A DNA stretch of 64,000 bases from Triticum aestivum (GCF_018294505.1 NC_057811.1:22424579-22488578), one strand, 5' to 3'. Shown: positions 20,897 through 34,216, numbered from the stretch's first letter. Program-made: numbers and translations. Notes: a model not told the origin generated them from the sequence alone.

Positions 20897-23545
20897 CTGC
20901 ATAAGGGCAACAAATAATCTTGAGGTCAATCGAAAAACAGAACAAGAAATGATGGACTTGAGCTTGGAGAAAACATGGGGTGACCTAGTTGAGATAAGGT
21001 ACAGCAACAGCGACCTAGTTGAGGTAATAAATATAAGCATTCTATGCAAATAGGAGGCAGAAAGCCACCTTGACAATAACCAACTTGTTTGTCAATACAC
21101 GCGTACACAGCTAGGAATGAGTGATTTTCCTTCTTCTCATAGAAGGGTCAATCGGTCAGTGCGCAGAACATCAAAAACTGAAACTCATACAAGAAGAATT
21201 CCTTAGCAGAGATAAGAAAATCAGCTCATGTTCATATAAGAACTAAATCCCTGTACACATCAACATGGTCTGCTAATGCGCAGAACACACTTGCAATACA
21301 GAGGATTGCTAGTAATCATGTTATATGCATATACGATTAGAGCAATGGCAACTGGCTCAATGGCTCCGTTAGACATCCTAAACCCAGCAGAGCACCATAA
21401 CCAACTAGATTAGAGCAGTAGCAACCAGATGACCAATGGCTCAATTATGAGACGATTCACATGATCCCCAGCACATCACAGGAACCATAGCATCCATCAT
21501 GAACAAAAGACAGCAGCATGTGTGCCCTTCCTGTCTCGGAGACATCTCCAACTAAGGTGCCTCTAGATCTCACCCCGCATCTACCCCATGGTGGACCGGC
21601 CCTGTATGGTTTGATCGCTGGGGTTTTCGGTGGAGGTCTGGTCGCTGGTATAGCATACCTATCTGATCGCTAGTTAGTTCTCAAAAAGAAAAAAGTTATG
21701 ATCGCCGGTTTGAATTCTGAGAAAGAAACGATCACTAGTTGGTTGTAGCCATCGTACACTTCACTGCTTTTTTTCCGTTTCCACTTTTAAGATATACTAG
21801 CAAAAGAGACTGCATTACAACGGGTACTAAATAAATAAATATAATTCCAGTACTTTCTAGTGAAGCAGATCCGTTATGCATAACAAAGTAAGGTTTGTGT
21901 TAAATCTTATGGCCAGCAAGGCACTTAATATATTAACCATGCACATAACTTATCACTTTGACATTACAATATTCCCCCTTTATGTGTAGCATGATTGGGA
22001 TCTGGAAACTTCCACGAATCGTATTTTTGAAGCAGTTCAATGGTATTCAGTTATTCACACATGTGCATCCCCTGTGAAGATGTCATGTGTAACTTTGTAC
22101 ATTTTGTTTCCTGGTATTTTACATGGACATCCAAACAATCAAGTTTCTTCTCTTTTGGATTTAACCATAAGATATGTTCAAGGATAGCTATATAAGTTTG
22201 TAGACCTACCCAGATCAGCCATAGAAAACCCCTTTCCGATCATGTGCCCTACTGTAGATGAGAACTTCCACATGTAGGATTTCATTACAGGAACCAACAT
22301 TCAGAAACTATTCCTAGCCAGGAACGAAGTAGGCCTAGCAAGCCAGGAGCAAAAAATATTTATTATGCGGACAAATGAAATTCAGAGAACGTCAAAGAAT
22401 CCAGCTTAGAGTACAGCAGCAAAGACTTGTGTCAAATGCTTTCAACACGAGGCGAACATTCTGTATAACTCGAGAAAATTACCTTTGTGGCTTTATCTCT
22501 TTGTCCAAATAAAATCTGCAATTCCTTTCTTTCCAAATCTACCAGACTGCATAAGAGGCAAGATCGATCTTCTTGTATACATATAAATCTTGCAAATAAA
22601 GCACGCGTCATCAGTATAATTCTCCAGGAGCTGATAAAAGGATAAGCATACTCATAGAAAATAATTTATCTATTTGTGTGGAGCACTACAAGACACTCCA
22701 CACACATGGTGGTATAATTATTCAGGAACTGATAGCAGGAGAAGCATACTTAGAGAAATTAATTAATCTATTTGTGTGGAGAATGCTAAAACATACAGGA
22801 TAAGCAGGTTCTTGTGGATACCATCATATGAACAAGCAGTCTGCAAGTTTTTAATATTCCATGGCAAGGCAATGAATTATGTACTCTCTTGGTCTCCTCC
22901 CCCTAGGGATATATGCTACTGTGACAACAAGCATTGCATAAAACAGCTCTGCCTAGTGCCTACACAGTCAGGGTCCAATTCCTGCTCTCATATTCTTCAG
23001 TTACACGAGACAGCAAAAGATCACTTTAACAGGGTCCAGGCACAAATATTTGAAGTAGAACATATACAACAACGAAAATTGATGGTGTGCACAATAGAAG
23101 ACCAAATTACCTGTAGCACATCGAACAGACCACACCGAATACTGGCTTCTTTCACTGGCCAGAGTAATCTTTTTGGGACTGGTACTGCTTAATTTGGATG
23201 TAGCTTATGCAGATATGTTGGCAATTAGACGAATCTGCAGTTCGGAACAGAAAGATAAATTTCTGAAGTTCAGTGCCCTGTTCAGAACAGAAAGACAAAT
23301 CAAATCTGCTTAATTTGGATGTTCCTCCTTTCCAAATCTGCAATTCCTTTCTCTCCAAATCTACCAGACTGCTTAATTAATTTACAAAAAAAAAAACCCT
23401 AGAAAACATGTTGCTTGTGCCGCTTCTCGTGGAAGAGATGGAGGCTCAAGATGCGGCCTGTGCCGCTGCCGTGGGAGAGACGGGGGCTCACCGGCTGAGG
23501 AACGGAGCAACCTGAGCGAGCGTTCGAGGAGGAAAGGGAGCTGCG
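20897..23545. other. Probable intron or intergenic DNA
   Basis: No convincing exon found. Short duplicated phrases occur: tttgtgtggagcactacaa / tttgtgtggagaatgctaaa near 22673 and 22770, and ccaaatctaccagactgc near 22533 and 23356. I see nothing else. Confidence 0.35.
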
Positions 23546-23950
23546 CTATTGGTGGCCGTGGAAGAGGAGGGACGAGCTCTGTCGCAGCCGCGCGCCAAAG
23601 GATCTCCGATGCGCCCCTTGTCGCTGGAATCCGAAATTCCTCGCCGGCAGATTGAGGTGGAGTAAGAGGCTGAGGCCTGAGAGGGGAGGCGCGACGGCGG
23701 GAGCAGCGGCGTTCATCTCTGCTCGCTCGCCTGCCGCCAGCGGAGTTGCTAGGGCGAAGAGGGAGCGGCGGCGCGGCGGGGATCGAGAAAAAAAGTTAGC
23801 GATTCGATTCCGGGTCGGTTTCGGCCTCGCGTCGGGCGACTCTTGGGCCGTCGGTGACTTGGCCGCCGTGTCTCCGGTTCTCTCTCTCTCTTTTTCGTAC
23901 CGAGAGCAACTAGTTAACGGTCGCTGCTTTGGGAGCCTCCAAATGATCAC
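23546..23950 (-). other. GC-rich leader-like region with open frame (possible 5' exon)
   Basis: A GC-rich island on the minus strand contains an open frame. A plausible start within it is MNAAAPAVAPPLSGLSLLLH, and it ends at TAG. It sits upstream of the candidate exon at 20.8 kb and could be the promoter or 5' UTR of that gene. CpG-rich leader composition can produce such frames by chance. Confidence 0.25.
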
Positions 23951-24059
23951 TTAGGATGGGTTGTGCGCTCTGAGCCACCGCCATGTGTCGCGCTCTGTGT
24001 GTTTTTTCTGAATTTTATTTTTTATTTTTTTGCACGTGTTTTCGACTTTTTAAAGGATT

Positions 24060-25180
24060 TTTTGGTGTTTTAGTTTTTCACTTGTCTTTCTTAGATTTGG
24101 GATGAAAAAAGTTTTTTTTTTGCTTCCGTGAAAGGCACGACCATGTCTTTTGGAAACGGAAAAAAACATGTTTTTTTTTGCTTCATGAGAGGCACGGTTT
24201 TGCTTTTGCGAGAGGTGCGGTCGTGCCTTAAAAAACATGTTCTTCTTTTTTTGCTTTCGTGAGAGACACGGTTTTGCTTTCGCGGACGTGCCTCTCAAAA
24301 AGGGAAAAAACATGTTTTTTTCCTTCCGTGAGAGGTACGGTTTTGCTTCTGTGAGAGGCACGGCTGTGCCTCTCGGAAACAAAAAATATGTTTTTTCCTT
24401 CTCTGAGAGGCACGGCTTCCCTACCATGATAGGCACGGCCGTGCCTCTCGAAAACAGAAAAAATATATTTTCTTTTTTTCTTTTTTCACAAGAGGCACGT
24501 TTTTTGTCTTATTTTTATGAAAATATTAGTCAGAACCTATCAACATGGGATCTAGTTTTGAAAATCTCGACGTGAGGAATCCAATGGTGAAAATGGTTTG
24601 AGATTTGGACACACGATTAAAGAGATAAAACGTTTTGAATAAACGAATCTATAAAAAAAGGAAAGTGATGTTTGAAAAGAGTACTCCTCAACTAGTGATT
24701 TTTGTATTAAATTGGGTGATTCCTATTTGGCGCCCTCAGCGTCCGGTACAGTATATTGGGTGGTCTTGTTTGGCTGAAATCACTAAAGAGCACTCTTTGC
24801 AAAGGTCACCCCCACCTCTTTAGGTTGCGACAAGTGGCATGTGCGTCACTTGTCGCAACCATTTTCACGGTTGGATTCCTCACGTTGAGATTTTCAAAAC
24901 TAAATACCATGTCGATAGATTTTGACGAATTTTATTTTACAAACAGAAATGAACGGAAAAACCAAACCGGAAGCCCGTTTTTTCCCCTTTCCAAAGAGAG
25001 GCGCGACTGTGCCTCTCCCGGAAGTAAAATCATGCCTCCACGAGAAGCAAATTCGTGCCTCATATTTTTCTCCCATTTCTGATAGGCATGGTCATATCTC
25101 TCACGGAAGCAAAATCATGCCTCTCACAGAATCAAAAAAACATGTTTTTTTCCTTTTCCGAAAAGCACGGCCGTGACTAG
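24060..25180. mobile_element. Inverted-repeat (foldback/Mutator-like) non-autonomous element
   Basis: The left arm (about 24060-24605) is built of repeats of gagaggcacggttttgctt-like units followed by aaaatctcgacgtgaggaatcc. The right arm (about 24840-25175) carries the same units in reverse complement: ggattcctcacgttgagatt, then tgcctctcacggaagcaaaat-like units. The loop of about 230 bp includes tatttggcgccctcagcg and a perfect-looking small hairpin. No transposase is present. Exact ends and target duplication were not determined. Confidence 0.6.
24823..24860. repeat. Hairpin (16-bp stem, one mismatch)
   Basis: ggttgcgacaagtggc and gtcacttgtcgcaacc are reverse complements apart from one position and are separated by six bases. 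The hairpin lies at the inner edge of the inverted-repeat element. Confidence 0.8.
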
Positions 25181-25219
25181 TTGGCTCTCGCAGACGCCTT
25201 GTAGCAGGCTGGCCCAGTA

Positions 25220-28200
25220 ACTTCCTCGATTTAGAAAAAAGTTCATCGTTTTTTGAAGAGAAGTTCACAAATTGAAATAGTTCACCTACTTGGGAGAAAA
25301 GTTCACAAAATTGAAATGGTTCATCGATTTTGAAAATGGCTCATCGATTTTGGGAAAAAAAAATCATCGATTTTGAATATCGTTCATCGAATTTAAAAAA
25401 AGTTCATCAAGTTTGGAAAAAAAGTTCACAAAAATTGGAAAAAGTTCATCAAGTTTGATTTTTTTTCATGATTTTGAAGGAAAAAAATCATGAATTTAAA
25501 AAAGTTCATCAATTTTGAGACAAAAGTCATAAAGAAAAAAAACATAAATTTTAAAAAATCATCAAATTTAGAAAAAAACACTTATTCCAAAAATGGTTCA
25601 TCAATTTGAAAACAAAATGTCACAAATTAAAGAAAATCTCATGATTTATTATTTAAAAAACATGAATTTTAGAAAGGAAAAGAAATGTGTAAAATTAAAT
25701 AGAAGGAGAAAAATAAATAACATAAGAAAACCAGCCAAACAAAAACGACAAAAATAGGAACCACTGCTTTTTTCAGTGTCGTATTTAAGAGTAGAAAAGA
25801 CAATCTAGGCACTAGACTTTGGTTGTCCCACTTGGTTAATCGATCCGATGTACCGAGTTTGAATCGTGTCTAGCGCTAGATTTTTGGAGTTTAAAATGGA
25901 GAAAAGAAGGTGAAATGGGTTGGCCCATAGCGGAGGGGGGGGGGGGGGGGGGGGGGGGTTTGCGCCGGTGTACAAAATGAACTGTTTGCCTAAAAAAATG
26001 AACTGTAACTGTTGCTTAAGGCAGCCACATAGGATTTGCCCAGTATGTTTTGTTACTTGGTGCACACTGTCCTGCCATCATGGGCTCGGTCCATTTCCTT
26101 CTGTGTTTTCTTTCCAAACGTCAAAAAGTGTAGGGAAACGTTTGCGGCCGGGGCGCCGGCCGAAATATTCCGCCAGCCGCACGCGGGCCTTGTAATTGAT
26201 ATCGATCGTGTGTCGCCCAGGGCCATGAGCGATTCCTACTCAAACCTTATCCACACCTCATACGAACCGTTTTCCATCTTTCTCTTTCTCCTTCCTCACG
26301 ACCGCTCCCTTCTCCATCTATGCCTCATGCGCATCACACCGGCATGACGAGGCTTGCAACTAGGGCGAGCCACGGCAGGGCGGAGAAGACTACAACAACC
26401 AGCGCCTCCTCCCTCACCTTTTCCCCTCACAACCCCCTTGGACACCCTCACCTTCTTGCACAAGAGCTGCGACTGACAGTCATCAGAGCTGGAATCAGCT
26501 TTTACAGATGCTACAACCATCTTCTTTTCTTGCTAGAACCAACAACTAGCGGTGGTGGAGCTGCGAAAGGCAATCGATGGAGCTGCAATCAGTGATACAA
26601 AATGCTACGACCGGAGATGTTTTTCTGGAACCAGAAAGAGAGCGGAGGCTGCAAATGGTGCGGAGAAGCTGCAAAACAGTACCTAAAAATGCTACAACCG
26701 GTGTCCAGGAAAGGTACCACCGGCTTCTTCAAAGTTTCAAACAGAGACGAGGAAGCTGGGAGGAGGCCACCACACAAACCAAAAAGCTGCAACCGGCTGC
26801 GAGATAGCTGCAATGTGTTTTGTGAATAGCTTCAACCGGGGAGAAAGGGCATGCATGACGAGCTACAGCCGAAGGCAATGACATTTTGTTGTTGCAACCA
26901 TGTTGACTTTTTGCTACCACGCTGATGGCAATTTGCTACATCCATCCGCGTCACATGACGGAGCTACGACCCATGACGGCAAAGATGACTTTTTGCTGCA
27001 ATCGTCATCAATTTTTGCTACATCCGGCGAGGATTTTTGCTACATCCATTCATGATAGAGATGCGACCCGACCGGGACGACATGACGCCTCCTTTAGCTA
27101 CAAGCCATCACCGGCGTCGACTCGGCGCTACAACCACGTTGCTTTTTTGCTTCAACCGGCAACCGCAAAAGCTACTAACTAGTGAGGGCTTTTTGCTACG
27201 ATGGGCGATGGAGGATGGTGAGCTACTCGAGGGTATCGGGCATGAGCGGTACCAAGCACGCCGGTGAGTTGTGCCCATCGCACACCGGAGCTGCAACCGT
27301 CACCATAGGAGCTACAACCCACATGATGCATCTGTTGCATGGTGCAGTGTATCCAGTGATGAGGAGGGACGGCAAGGTGACTAGGACGACCGGCGAGGAC
27401 GACGACCAGCGGCAGCGACGGCAAAACATGCATGGCCGATGAGATGGAAGGGAGCGATGACATGCAGAAATGATCTTTTCGTATGAGTGTGTTGACGAGG
27501 ACAACGACGCATCAGACGGTTCCTATCGAACCAATCGGGTGGCTGCGGGCCGACCGACCCAAATTTGGGAGGATTCGAACTCCAATCGGCCTTGTTCAAT
27601 CCCCGACCCCATAACCACCCCGACAACTTGCTTTGTGGTGCCAACTTGTTTCTTTTTCTCTTCTTCAAATACAAAGCATTAAAAAAAAGCATCCAGTCTT
27701 CGTACACTTTTTTCTCTATTTGGCCATTTTCTATGATTTTTTCCTCTTTTTTCTTTTTATTATACTTAATTCACAAACTTTCTTTAAATTCCTGATTTTT
27801 TTTAAAATTCAGTGAAATTTTTCCAATTTCATGAACTTTTTATTTCAAAATTTGTGATCTTCTTTTCAAATTCGTGATTTTTTTATCAAAATCAACGAAC
27901 TTTTTTCAATTTCGTGAACTCTTTTTAAAACTCTGGTGAACTTTTTTAAAATGATCAACTTTTATTGAAATCATGAACTTTTTTCAATTTTGTGAACTTT
28001 TTTCAAAATTGATGAACTTTATTATAATTCGATGAACTTTTTAAAATTTGATGAACCTTTTTCCAAAATCGATGAATTTTTTTCAAATTTGATAAGCTTG
28101 TTTTCAAAATTGATGAACCATTTTTTAAAACGATGAAATTTTTATCAAAATAGATGAGCTTCTTGAAATTTGATAAACTTTTTTTCAACAGCAGCTGGCG

Positions 28201-28640
28201 TACAACATGTTTTTTTTTCTGAAATTTATGAACTTTTTTCAAAACTGATGAACTCTTTTTCAAATTCAATTATCTATTTAAAAAAGTTGATGAACTCTTT
28301 TCAAATTCGGTGAACTTTTTTTCAAATTGATGAACTTTTTTCAAAATTGATGAACTTCTTTTCAGAATTGATGAACTTCTTTTAAATTGATGATTTTTTA
28401 AACAAATTTGATGAACTTTTTGTTCAAAATCATTAATCTTTTTTTTCCAATTTGATGAACTATTTTCAATTTTGATGATTATTTTTCAAATTCATGATTT
28501 GTTTTTGAAATTTCATGAACTTTATCCTAATTTTGTGAACTTTTCTCATATTCACGATTTTTTGCTATTTGTACGAAGCTTTTCAAATTTATGAACTTTC
28601 TTCAAATTCATGTTTTTTTATATTGTGCATTCATTTTTCA
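25220..28640. mobile_element. Large AT-rich inverted-repeat element with Mutator-like interior
   Basis: 25220-25690 is an array of gttcatcgattttgaa-type units. 27820-28640 is an array of ttcaaaattgatgaactttt-type units, the same motif in reverse complement, so the two flanks form a long imperfect inverted repeat. The interior (about 26130-27540) is rich in gctacaaccgg and tttttgctacatcc phrases, a vocabulary I associate with Triticeae Mutator-derived repeats, and begins near a gcggccggggcgccggcc block. No transposase frame was found. Family assignment is from memory of composition, not a database. Confidence 0.5.
25935..25958 (+). repeat. Homopolymer G24
   Basis: A run of 24 G, broken from a preceding GG by a single A. 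Such runs are often of uncertain length in assemblies. Confidence 0.9.
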
Positions 28641-29676
28641 TTTTGTTTAATTTTCATCATAAAATAATACACATAATAGCCTGGTATATAATAAGTGTTA
28701 TTTGTCCTCAAAATGGAAATCTAAGGGAGTTCAGCCTAGCGGCTGGGTTCTAAGGTTTGGGTACAGGCTGGGTATATAACTCTACAAAGAGGAATATTGC
28801 GGAAGAACATCCTTGGAATATTGTCACTTATGTCGTATACGTCTTGGTCATATATTCTACAAACATAATTGATTTTCTTATTAATTCTGGAATTTTAAAC
28901 TTTAGTGGGAGGATTGTGGCACTTGAGAAACGTATATAATGAGTATTTTAACTTGCTCACCTTCTCTTAAGTTGGAAGGAAATAAGAAGTTTAATATCAT
29001 TTTTTCTGAGATACTTATGGTATTTCTTTGGACACTTTCAGTGGAGGTCAGATTATTTATTTTATCTCATTCATCGTTGACTCTTGACAACACTTGATAT
29101 GGTTATATTTATATTTCAAATAAAAGTCTTGTACCGAAGTGGAAAATCAGTTGATTAAAATATTTCAAAGTTTTAACAAATTGATATGGTTATATTTTGA
29201 CTTGTGCACCTTTTCTTAAGTTGGAAGGAAATGCAGATCACATGGTTTTCTAGAGGAAGCAAAGCGGTCATCTACAAATATAAGTGTAAACTATTTTGCA
29301 TTGCTATTATATATTAATGTTTTTTTTGTTTTTTGCAATGATAAAGTCACATTGATGGTGAAAACTTCGTTATCTTGTAATTTTCATATGAAAGGCATGT
29401 TTGAAGCTTTCGATTTTTTGGAAGTGGAAATACATAGGGAGTGTTGTGATACATTTTTTATGGAAAATTGCAAACCTTTTAAAATACCTTGATATAGGGG
29501 AATCATACTCAGTGAGGAATTATGTTTGAACTTCCGAGGAAAAAGGGGATAATAAATGGTATTGGAATGTGTATGTATCTTCATTGTACTAGCAACTTTA
29601 GCTATCAGAATTTATTGCAGCATTCAAGCAATGGAGTGAAAGATGTGTGGTTAAGGGAATCTCACGCATCATATAA
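28641..29676. other. Non-genic AT-rich DNA with a short direct repeat
   Basis: ttcttaagttggaaggaaat-type segments near 28944-28985 and 29189-29232 are about 245 bp apart. No coding signal was recognised. Confidence 0.4.
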
Positions 29677-29975
29677 GGCCTCCTTTGGCTTGGAGGAATT
29701 TTGTAGGAATTTCAAGGATTTTTATAGGAAAAATTCCTATAGAGCCTTTTGGTTTGTAGGAATGGAATCCTATTCCTATGGAGGAAATCTTCCTATCCTC
29801 CACATTTCATAGGAAAATAAACATTAGCCTAGACTCAATGGAAAAAATCCTATGATGTGAAACAAAGGACATCTCCTTTCCTATTCCTACTCATAGGATG
29901 TGAGATGCATGTCATCTCATTTCCTATGACCTTTCTATTCCTATGATTTTCCTACCCTGTGAACCAAAGAAGGCC
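29677..29975. mobile_element. Tourist (PIF/Harbinger) MITE, 299 bp
   Basis: The termini GGCCTCCTTTGGCTT and (reverse complement of the right end) GGCCTTCTTTGGTTCAC are inverted repeats. They are flanked by TAA on both sides (29674-29676, 29976-29978), the standard Harbinger/Tourist duplication. The interior is rich in aggaattcctatagga-like palindromic phrases. No coding capacity. Confidence 0.85.
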
Positions 29976-29978
29976 TAA

Positions 29979-31291
29979 GATTGTGGAATGTGAATCACGA
30001 CCTGTCATCTATTCCGGAGTTTTTGCTTAAAAGTAAACACATTGAGGAAGTTACCATTCTATACACGAGGTGTGGAATGATTAAACTCAGGTGCATATTT
30101 GATTTATTTGTATAATAGTACTAATATGGTGCAGATCCACTTACTAGAGCCAGGAATACTTTTCAAAGCATGTTTACACATGGAACTTCATATATTGATT
30201 ACTATGTTTCACCCAAGTGAGAGATGTTGGATATTTATGCGGCTTTCAACATTTATTCGACATGGTTATTATTTATTTAACTCAATGTTGAATTATTCAT
30301 ATTATTAATGTTTGTGACGGAGAATAATTGATGCAATTTTACCCGAGGAACTAATTCTCGATGTGCCAAGGACGACTGTGATGGAATACAATAGAGGAAT
30401 TAATAGGTGTCGACTCTATTAGAATTTTATATGTATATATGTATTTTCCCCAGGACTTCACAAGTGGAAGAGCCAGGTTTGTTTCGCATGCTGTTGACCC
30501 ACACGATTAAGATTCGAGGTTGATCTCACAGATTCAGTCTAATCATGGCACACACAACTCATACATGTGTGCTAGGGACTAGTTTATTTAGACTCAAAAA
30601 ACTGGAATGTTTTATCATGATTGATAACATTGCCCATGAGAGACACGGATTTTTCCAAAAATAGGTGCAATAATAAAACAACTGAAAATAGAGTCTATAA
30701 ATAAGTCCCTATACTCTAGCCTCAATATGCATTATGAGCAGCATCAAGGAAAAGACAGAGAAATAAGAGGGTAGACTGCATAGCCCATAATTCCCAACGA
30801 GGCAGTCTTAGTGAGGGAGAAAAGAGGCTATGAACCCGAAAAAAAAAAGGAAAATAGGGTGCTGAATTTTGAGGATGGCAACATACACAAAAGAATTTCG
30901 AGAATGGGACTAAATCCTGGTCTCAGGAGCCCCGAGTCAAACGATTGATTATTACTAATCTGCGTTGATGTAACTAAAGCGAAGGAACCACAACAATGAC
31001 AAAACGTCCGGCGTCATCGACTGCCATTTGGCAAGGCTGGACGCCTGTTTGCTAACTTATCCTCCCAGAGGAAGATTAGTAGACGAGGTTATGAGGCAAA
31101 CTCAGCGATTAACTTTGACTGGAGTATAGTAACAGGCAGATATATTTTCGTTCACTTTCACGTGCCGGCGCCTTGACATTTTTAAGTGATAGTAGCACGT
31201 AGTACTATGTACATATAGCAAAATTAAGTGAAATCAGCTAACTCTAGCAACAAGGAAATTAGACAACCCATCTCCGTGCCGCCCGTACGTG
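29979..31291. other. Upstream region of the WAK gene
   Basis: No gene recognised. TATA-like tacatatagc at about 31209-31218 lies some 80 bp before the WAK start codon and is a candidate core promoter element, with weak support. Confidence 0.4.
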
Positions 31292-33854
31292 ATGGTAACC
31301 AGCAGTGTATCCATTGCGGCAGCGGCGCTGGTGCTGCTGATCTCGGCAAAAGCCGTCGCCGCAGGGGATCCGCCGATGATGATTGGGCTGCCGGGCTGCG
31401 ACACCAGCTGTGGCGACGTGAGTGTGCCGTACCCGTTCGGCATGGGGCCGAGCAGGTGCTACAGGCCAGGGTTCAAGCTCACCTGCGACAATGACGGAAG
31501 CAAGCCCCCGCGGCTGCTCCTCGGCGACGGCAGCGCTGGCACATTCGAGGTCGACCGCATCTCCCTGGACAACAGCTGGATGCGCGTCGTCAGCCATGGA
31601 CTGCAAGCCATCAACATGAGTGGTCGCTCCGGTCGGTGGAGCCTCGGTGAGACCGCCGGCGGGGTGATGTACTTCCTGCGTCCGAGGTCCAACGAGTTCA
31701 TACTGACGGGCTGCAACGTGCAGGCGATGTTGCTGCGAAAGGGTAACCTCGTCAGCGGCTGCGCCTCTTTCTGCCCTCCTCTCTCTGATCGTCGATTTGC
31801 CGGATATGTTCCGGGGCATGGCCCCAACTCTACCTGCTCCAACATCGGTTGCTGCCAGTCGTCCATCATCGGTAACAGCATGCCCTACGGCGTGTCCTAC
31901 GATGTCTACGTCAATGGGCTCAAGGGCATCCAGCGCAATGACACGAAGCGCTATACAACGGTGAAGAACGTACTGCTCATCGCCAAGGTGGGCTGGTTAA
32001 AGGAGAACAACCTGAAAGTGGTTATGAAATTTACCTACAAGAATAGTAGTAACTGGCGGCGGAAGGCTGATCAGCTCAGGGTCCCTGTGGTCCTCCAGTG
32101 GGCCGTGGCGCACGACGTCCCAGTGTATAATTTTTCGCGCAAATGCCCCTATGACGTAAAGCGGAGCATCTGCAAGAGCACCAACAGCAAATGCAAGGAT
32201 GACAAGTATTGTAAGGACAGGGGAGCCTATTCCTGCCAGTGCAAGAAGGGCTACGAAGGCAACCCTTACCTCACCGGCGGATGCCAAGGTAACGTAATTT
32301 GCACGTGGCTGTTTTGTAAACTTGATTTTTATTTTTTCTTAACGTGGTCTTAAAGTAGACATGATAAATTAGATTGTGTATATGCAGATATCAAAGAGTG
32401 CGAGCAGAAAGAAAAATATGACTGCTATGGCGACTGTGAGGAATTGCCGGGGTCGTTTCGTTGCCGGTGCCCGGCAGGAACACATGGCAACTATACCCTA
32501 CCTGGTGGCTGCGTCCACAAAGGTATGATGATCACCAGCCTCACAAATACTACTAGTGCGTGGAAACGGTTAAATATACATTATTGAGCAAATAATAATA
32601 GTAAATATATATATGTGTAATGTTTAATTTCCAGGTAACTTGCGTTTAATCATTGGTCTCTCGGTTGCAAGTGGACCATGCATTTTACTGTTGGTTCTTG
32701 GTGCACTCCTAATAACCCGTGCTCTTAAGCAACGCAAGGCTGATGCATTGAGATGGAAGTTCTTTAGTCAGAACCGTGGGCAACTATTGAAGCAGTTGGT
32801 ATCTCACAGGGCAGATATCGGAGAGAGGATGATCATTTCATTAGAAGAGCTAGTGAAGGCTACCAACAATTTTGATCAAACTCGCAGGCTCGGTGAAGGA
32901 GGGCATGGCACCGTCTACAAGGGGATCTTGTCGGACCTGCATGTTGTGGCCATCAAGAAATCAAATATTGTTGTCAAGAGAGAAATCGACGAGTTCATAA
33001 ATGAGGTTGCCATACTCTCACAAATCAACCATAGAAATATTGTGAGGCTCCGTGGGTGTTGCCTCGAGACAGAAGTCCCTTTATTGGCTTATGAGTTCAT
33101 TTCCAATGGAACACTCAGTGATCATCTTCACAGGCCAGAACCAGGATCGCTTCCTTGGAAAGATAGGTTGAGGATCACAAGTGAAATAAGCAAAGCTCTC
33201 GCTTACCTTCACTCTGCTGTTTCAGTCCCAGTAATACATAGAGATATCAAGCCTTCCAACATACTTCTTGACGATGCATTGACAGCAAAAGTTTCAGACT
33301 TTGGAGCTTCAAGATACATTCAAGTGGATCAAGCAGGAACAACAACTGCAGTGCAAGGAACTATAGGGTACTTAGACCCTATGTATTATTATAATGGGCG
33401 CCTCACAGAAAGTAGTGATGTTTATAGCTTTGGAGTCCTTCTTGTTGAATTGCTTACTAGGAGGAAGCCATCTTTGTATAGATCCACCGAAGGCGATGGA
33501 CTTGTCATGCAATTTGTGGCACTACTTGCAGAAGGTAATCTGCCCGAAATATTAGACCCACAAGTTGTAGAGGAGGGGGGTAGCGAAGTGAACGAAGTTG
33601 CTACTCTAGCTGTGGCGTGTGTGAAACTAGGAGCAGAGGAGCGGCCAACCATGAGGCAAGTGGAGATGGCGCTTGAAGCTCTCCAAGCAACCAAGGAGAT
33701 TGTCTTGGCTGATTTGGTAGAAGAAATAGATGAGGTGTATGTAGCAACGGGCTATCCCTCGACCAGCCAACAAGCAAAGAAAAAACAAAAAGAAACAAGC
33801 AGGTGTTATAGCCAAGAAGAAGAATTCCTGTTATCCGCGACATTCCCTCGATAG
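31292..33854 (+). CDS. Wall-associated receptor kinase (WAK), three exons, ~783 aa
   Basis: Plasma-membrane receptor kinase whose extracellular part is expected to bind pectin or other wall glycans. Exons are 31292-32288, 32388-32522 and 32635-33854; all introns are GT-AG, phase 1. Residues 1-24 (MVTSSVSIAAAALVLLISAK...) form a signal peptide. A cysteine-rich GUB_WAK domain follows (GCDTSCGDVSVPYPFG, CGF-like positions, about 33-140). EGF modules span the end of exon 1 and exon 2 (CKDRGAYSCQCKKGYEGNPY; DIKECEQKEKYDCYGDCEEL). A membrane helix follows at about 381-405 (CILLLVLGALLITRAL). The kinase spans about 455-725: P-loop GEGGHGTVYKG, AIKK lysine, catalytic HRDIKPSN and DFGAS, making it an RD kinase. 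No stop or frameshift. The preceding GTG is not the start; ATG 31292 is. The ligand is unknown; WAKs often act in pathogen response and cell expansion. Confidence 0.93.
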
Positions 33855-34216
33855 TTTTGCTTGCTTGTAAGTGGCTTTTTAGCTAAGGTACATTATTTCT
33901 GTTATTGAGAATCAGTATGTATTATTGTATGAACATGTGTGGTGAACATTTTTTTTATGAATGTACCCAACTTTGTTGTGCTAATTTTGCATGTTGTCGT
34001 GCACTCATCACTCTTGATGATCATCTAACTCCCCACTCCCCATGTTGTTTGGTTCAATGGGGCATTTTTTGGAGCACCCAAAGATCATGGTGGGCTTGGT
34101 ATCCATGTAGATGAAAGTATTGTCTTCTTTCCTAGTGGCTTTTCAAGCTTATAAACAAGGATCGTATGTACAACCCCCCTAAACACATCAACGGACCAGA
34201 TCTGTTCATACCCTTT
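33855..34216. other. 3' flank of the WAK gene
   Basis: AT-rich sequence, presumably the 3' UTR at its start. No other gene recognised. Confidence 0.4.

Noticed and set aside
27560..27620. tRNA-like B box (GGAGTTCGAATCCTCC on the minus strand)
   Set aside because: The T-arm does not pair properly and no A box lies at the right distance; it is part of the transposon border.
28003..28269. 88-codon minus-strand frame rich in Lys, Ser and Leu
   Set aside because: It is a translation of the ttcaaaattgatgaactttt repeat array, not a gene.
31234..31881. Minus-strand open frames opposite the WAK gene
   Set aside because: They are mirror frames of a GC-rich coding exon; the forward frame has a signal peptide, ordered domains and proper introns.
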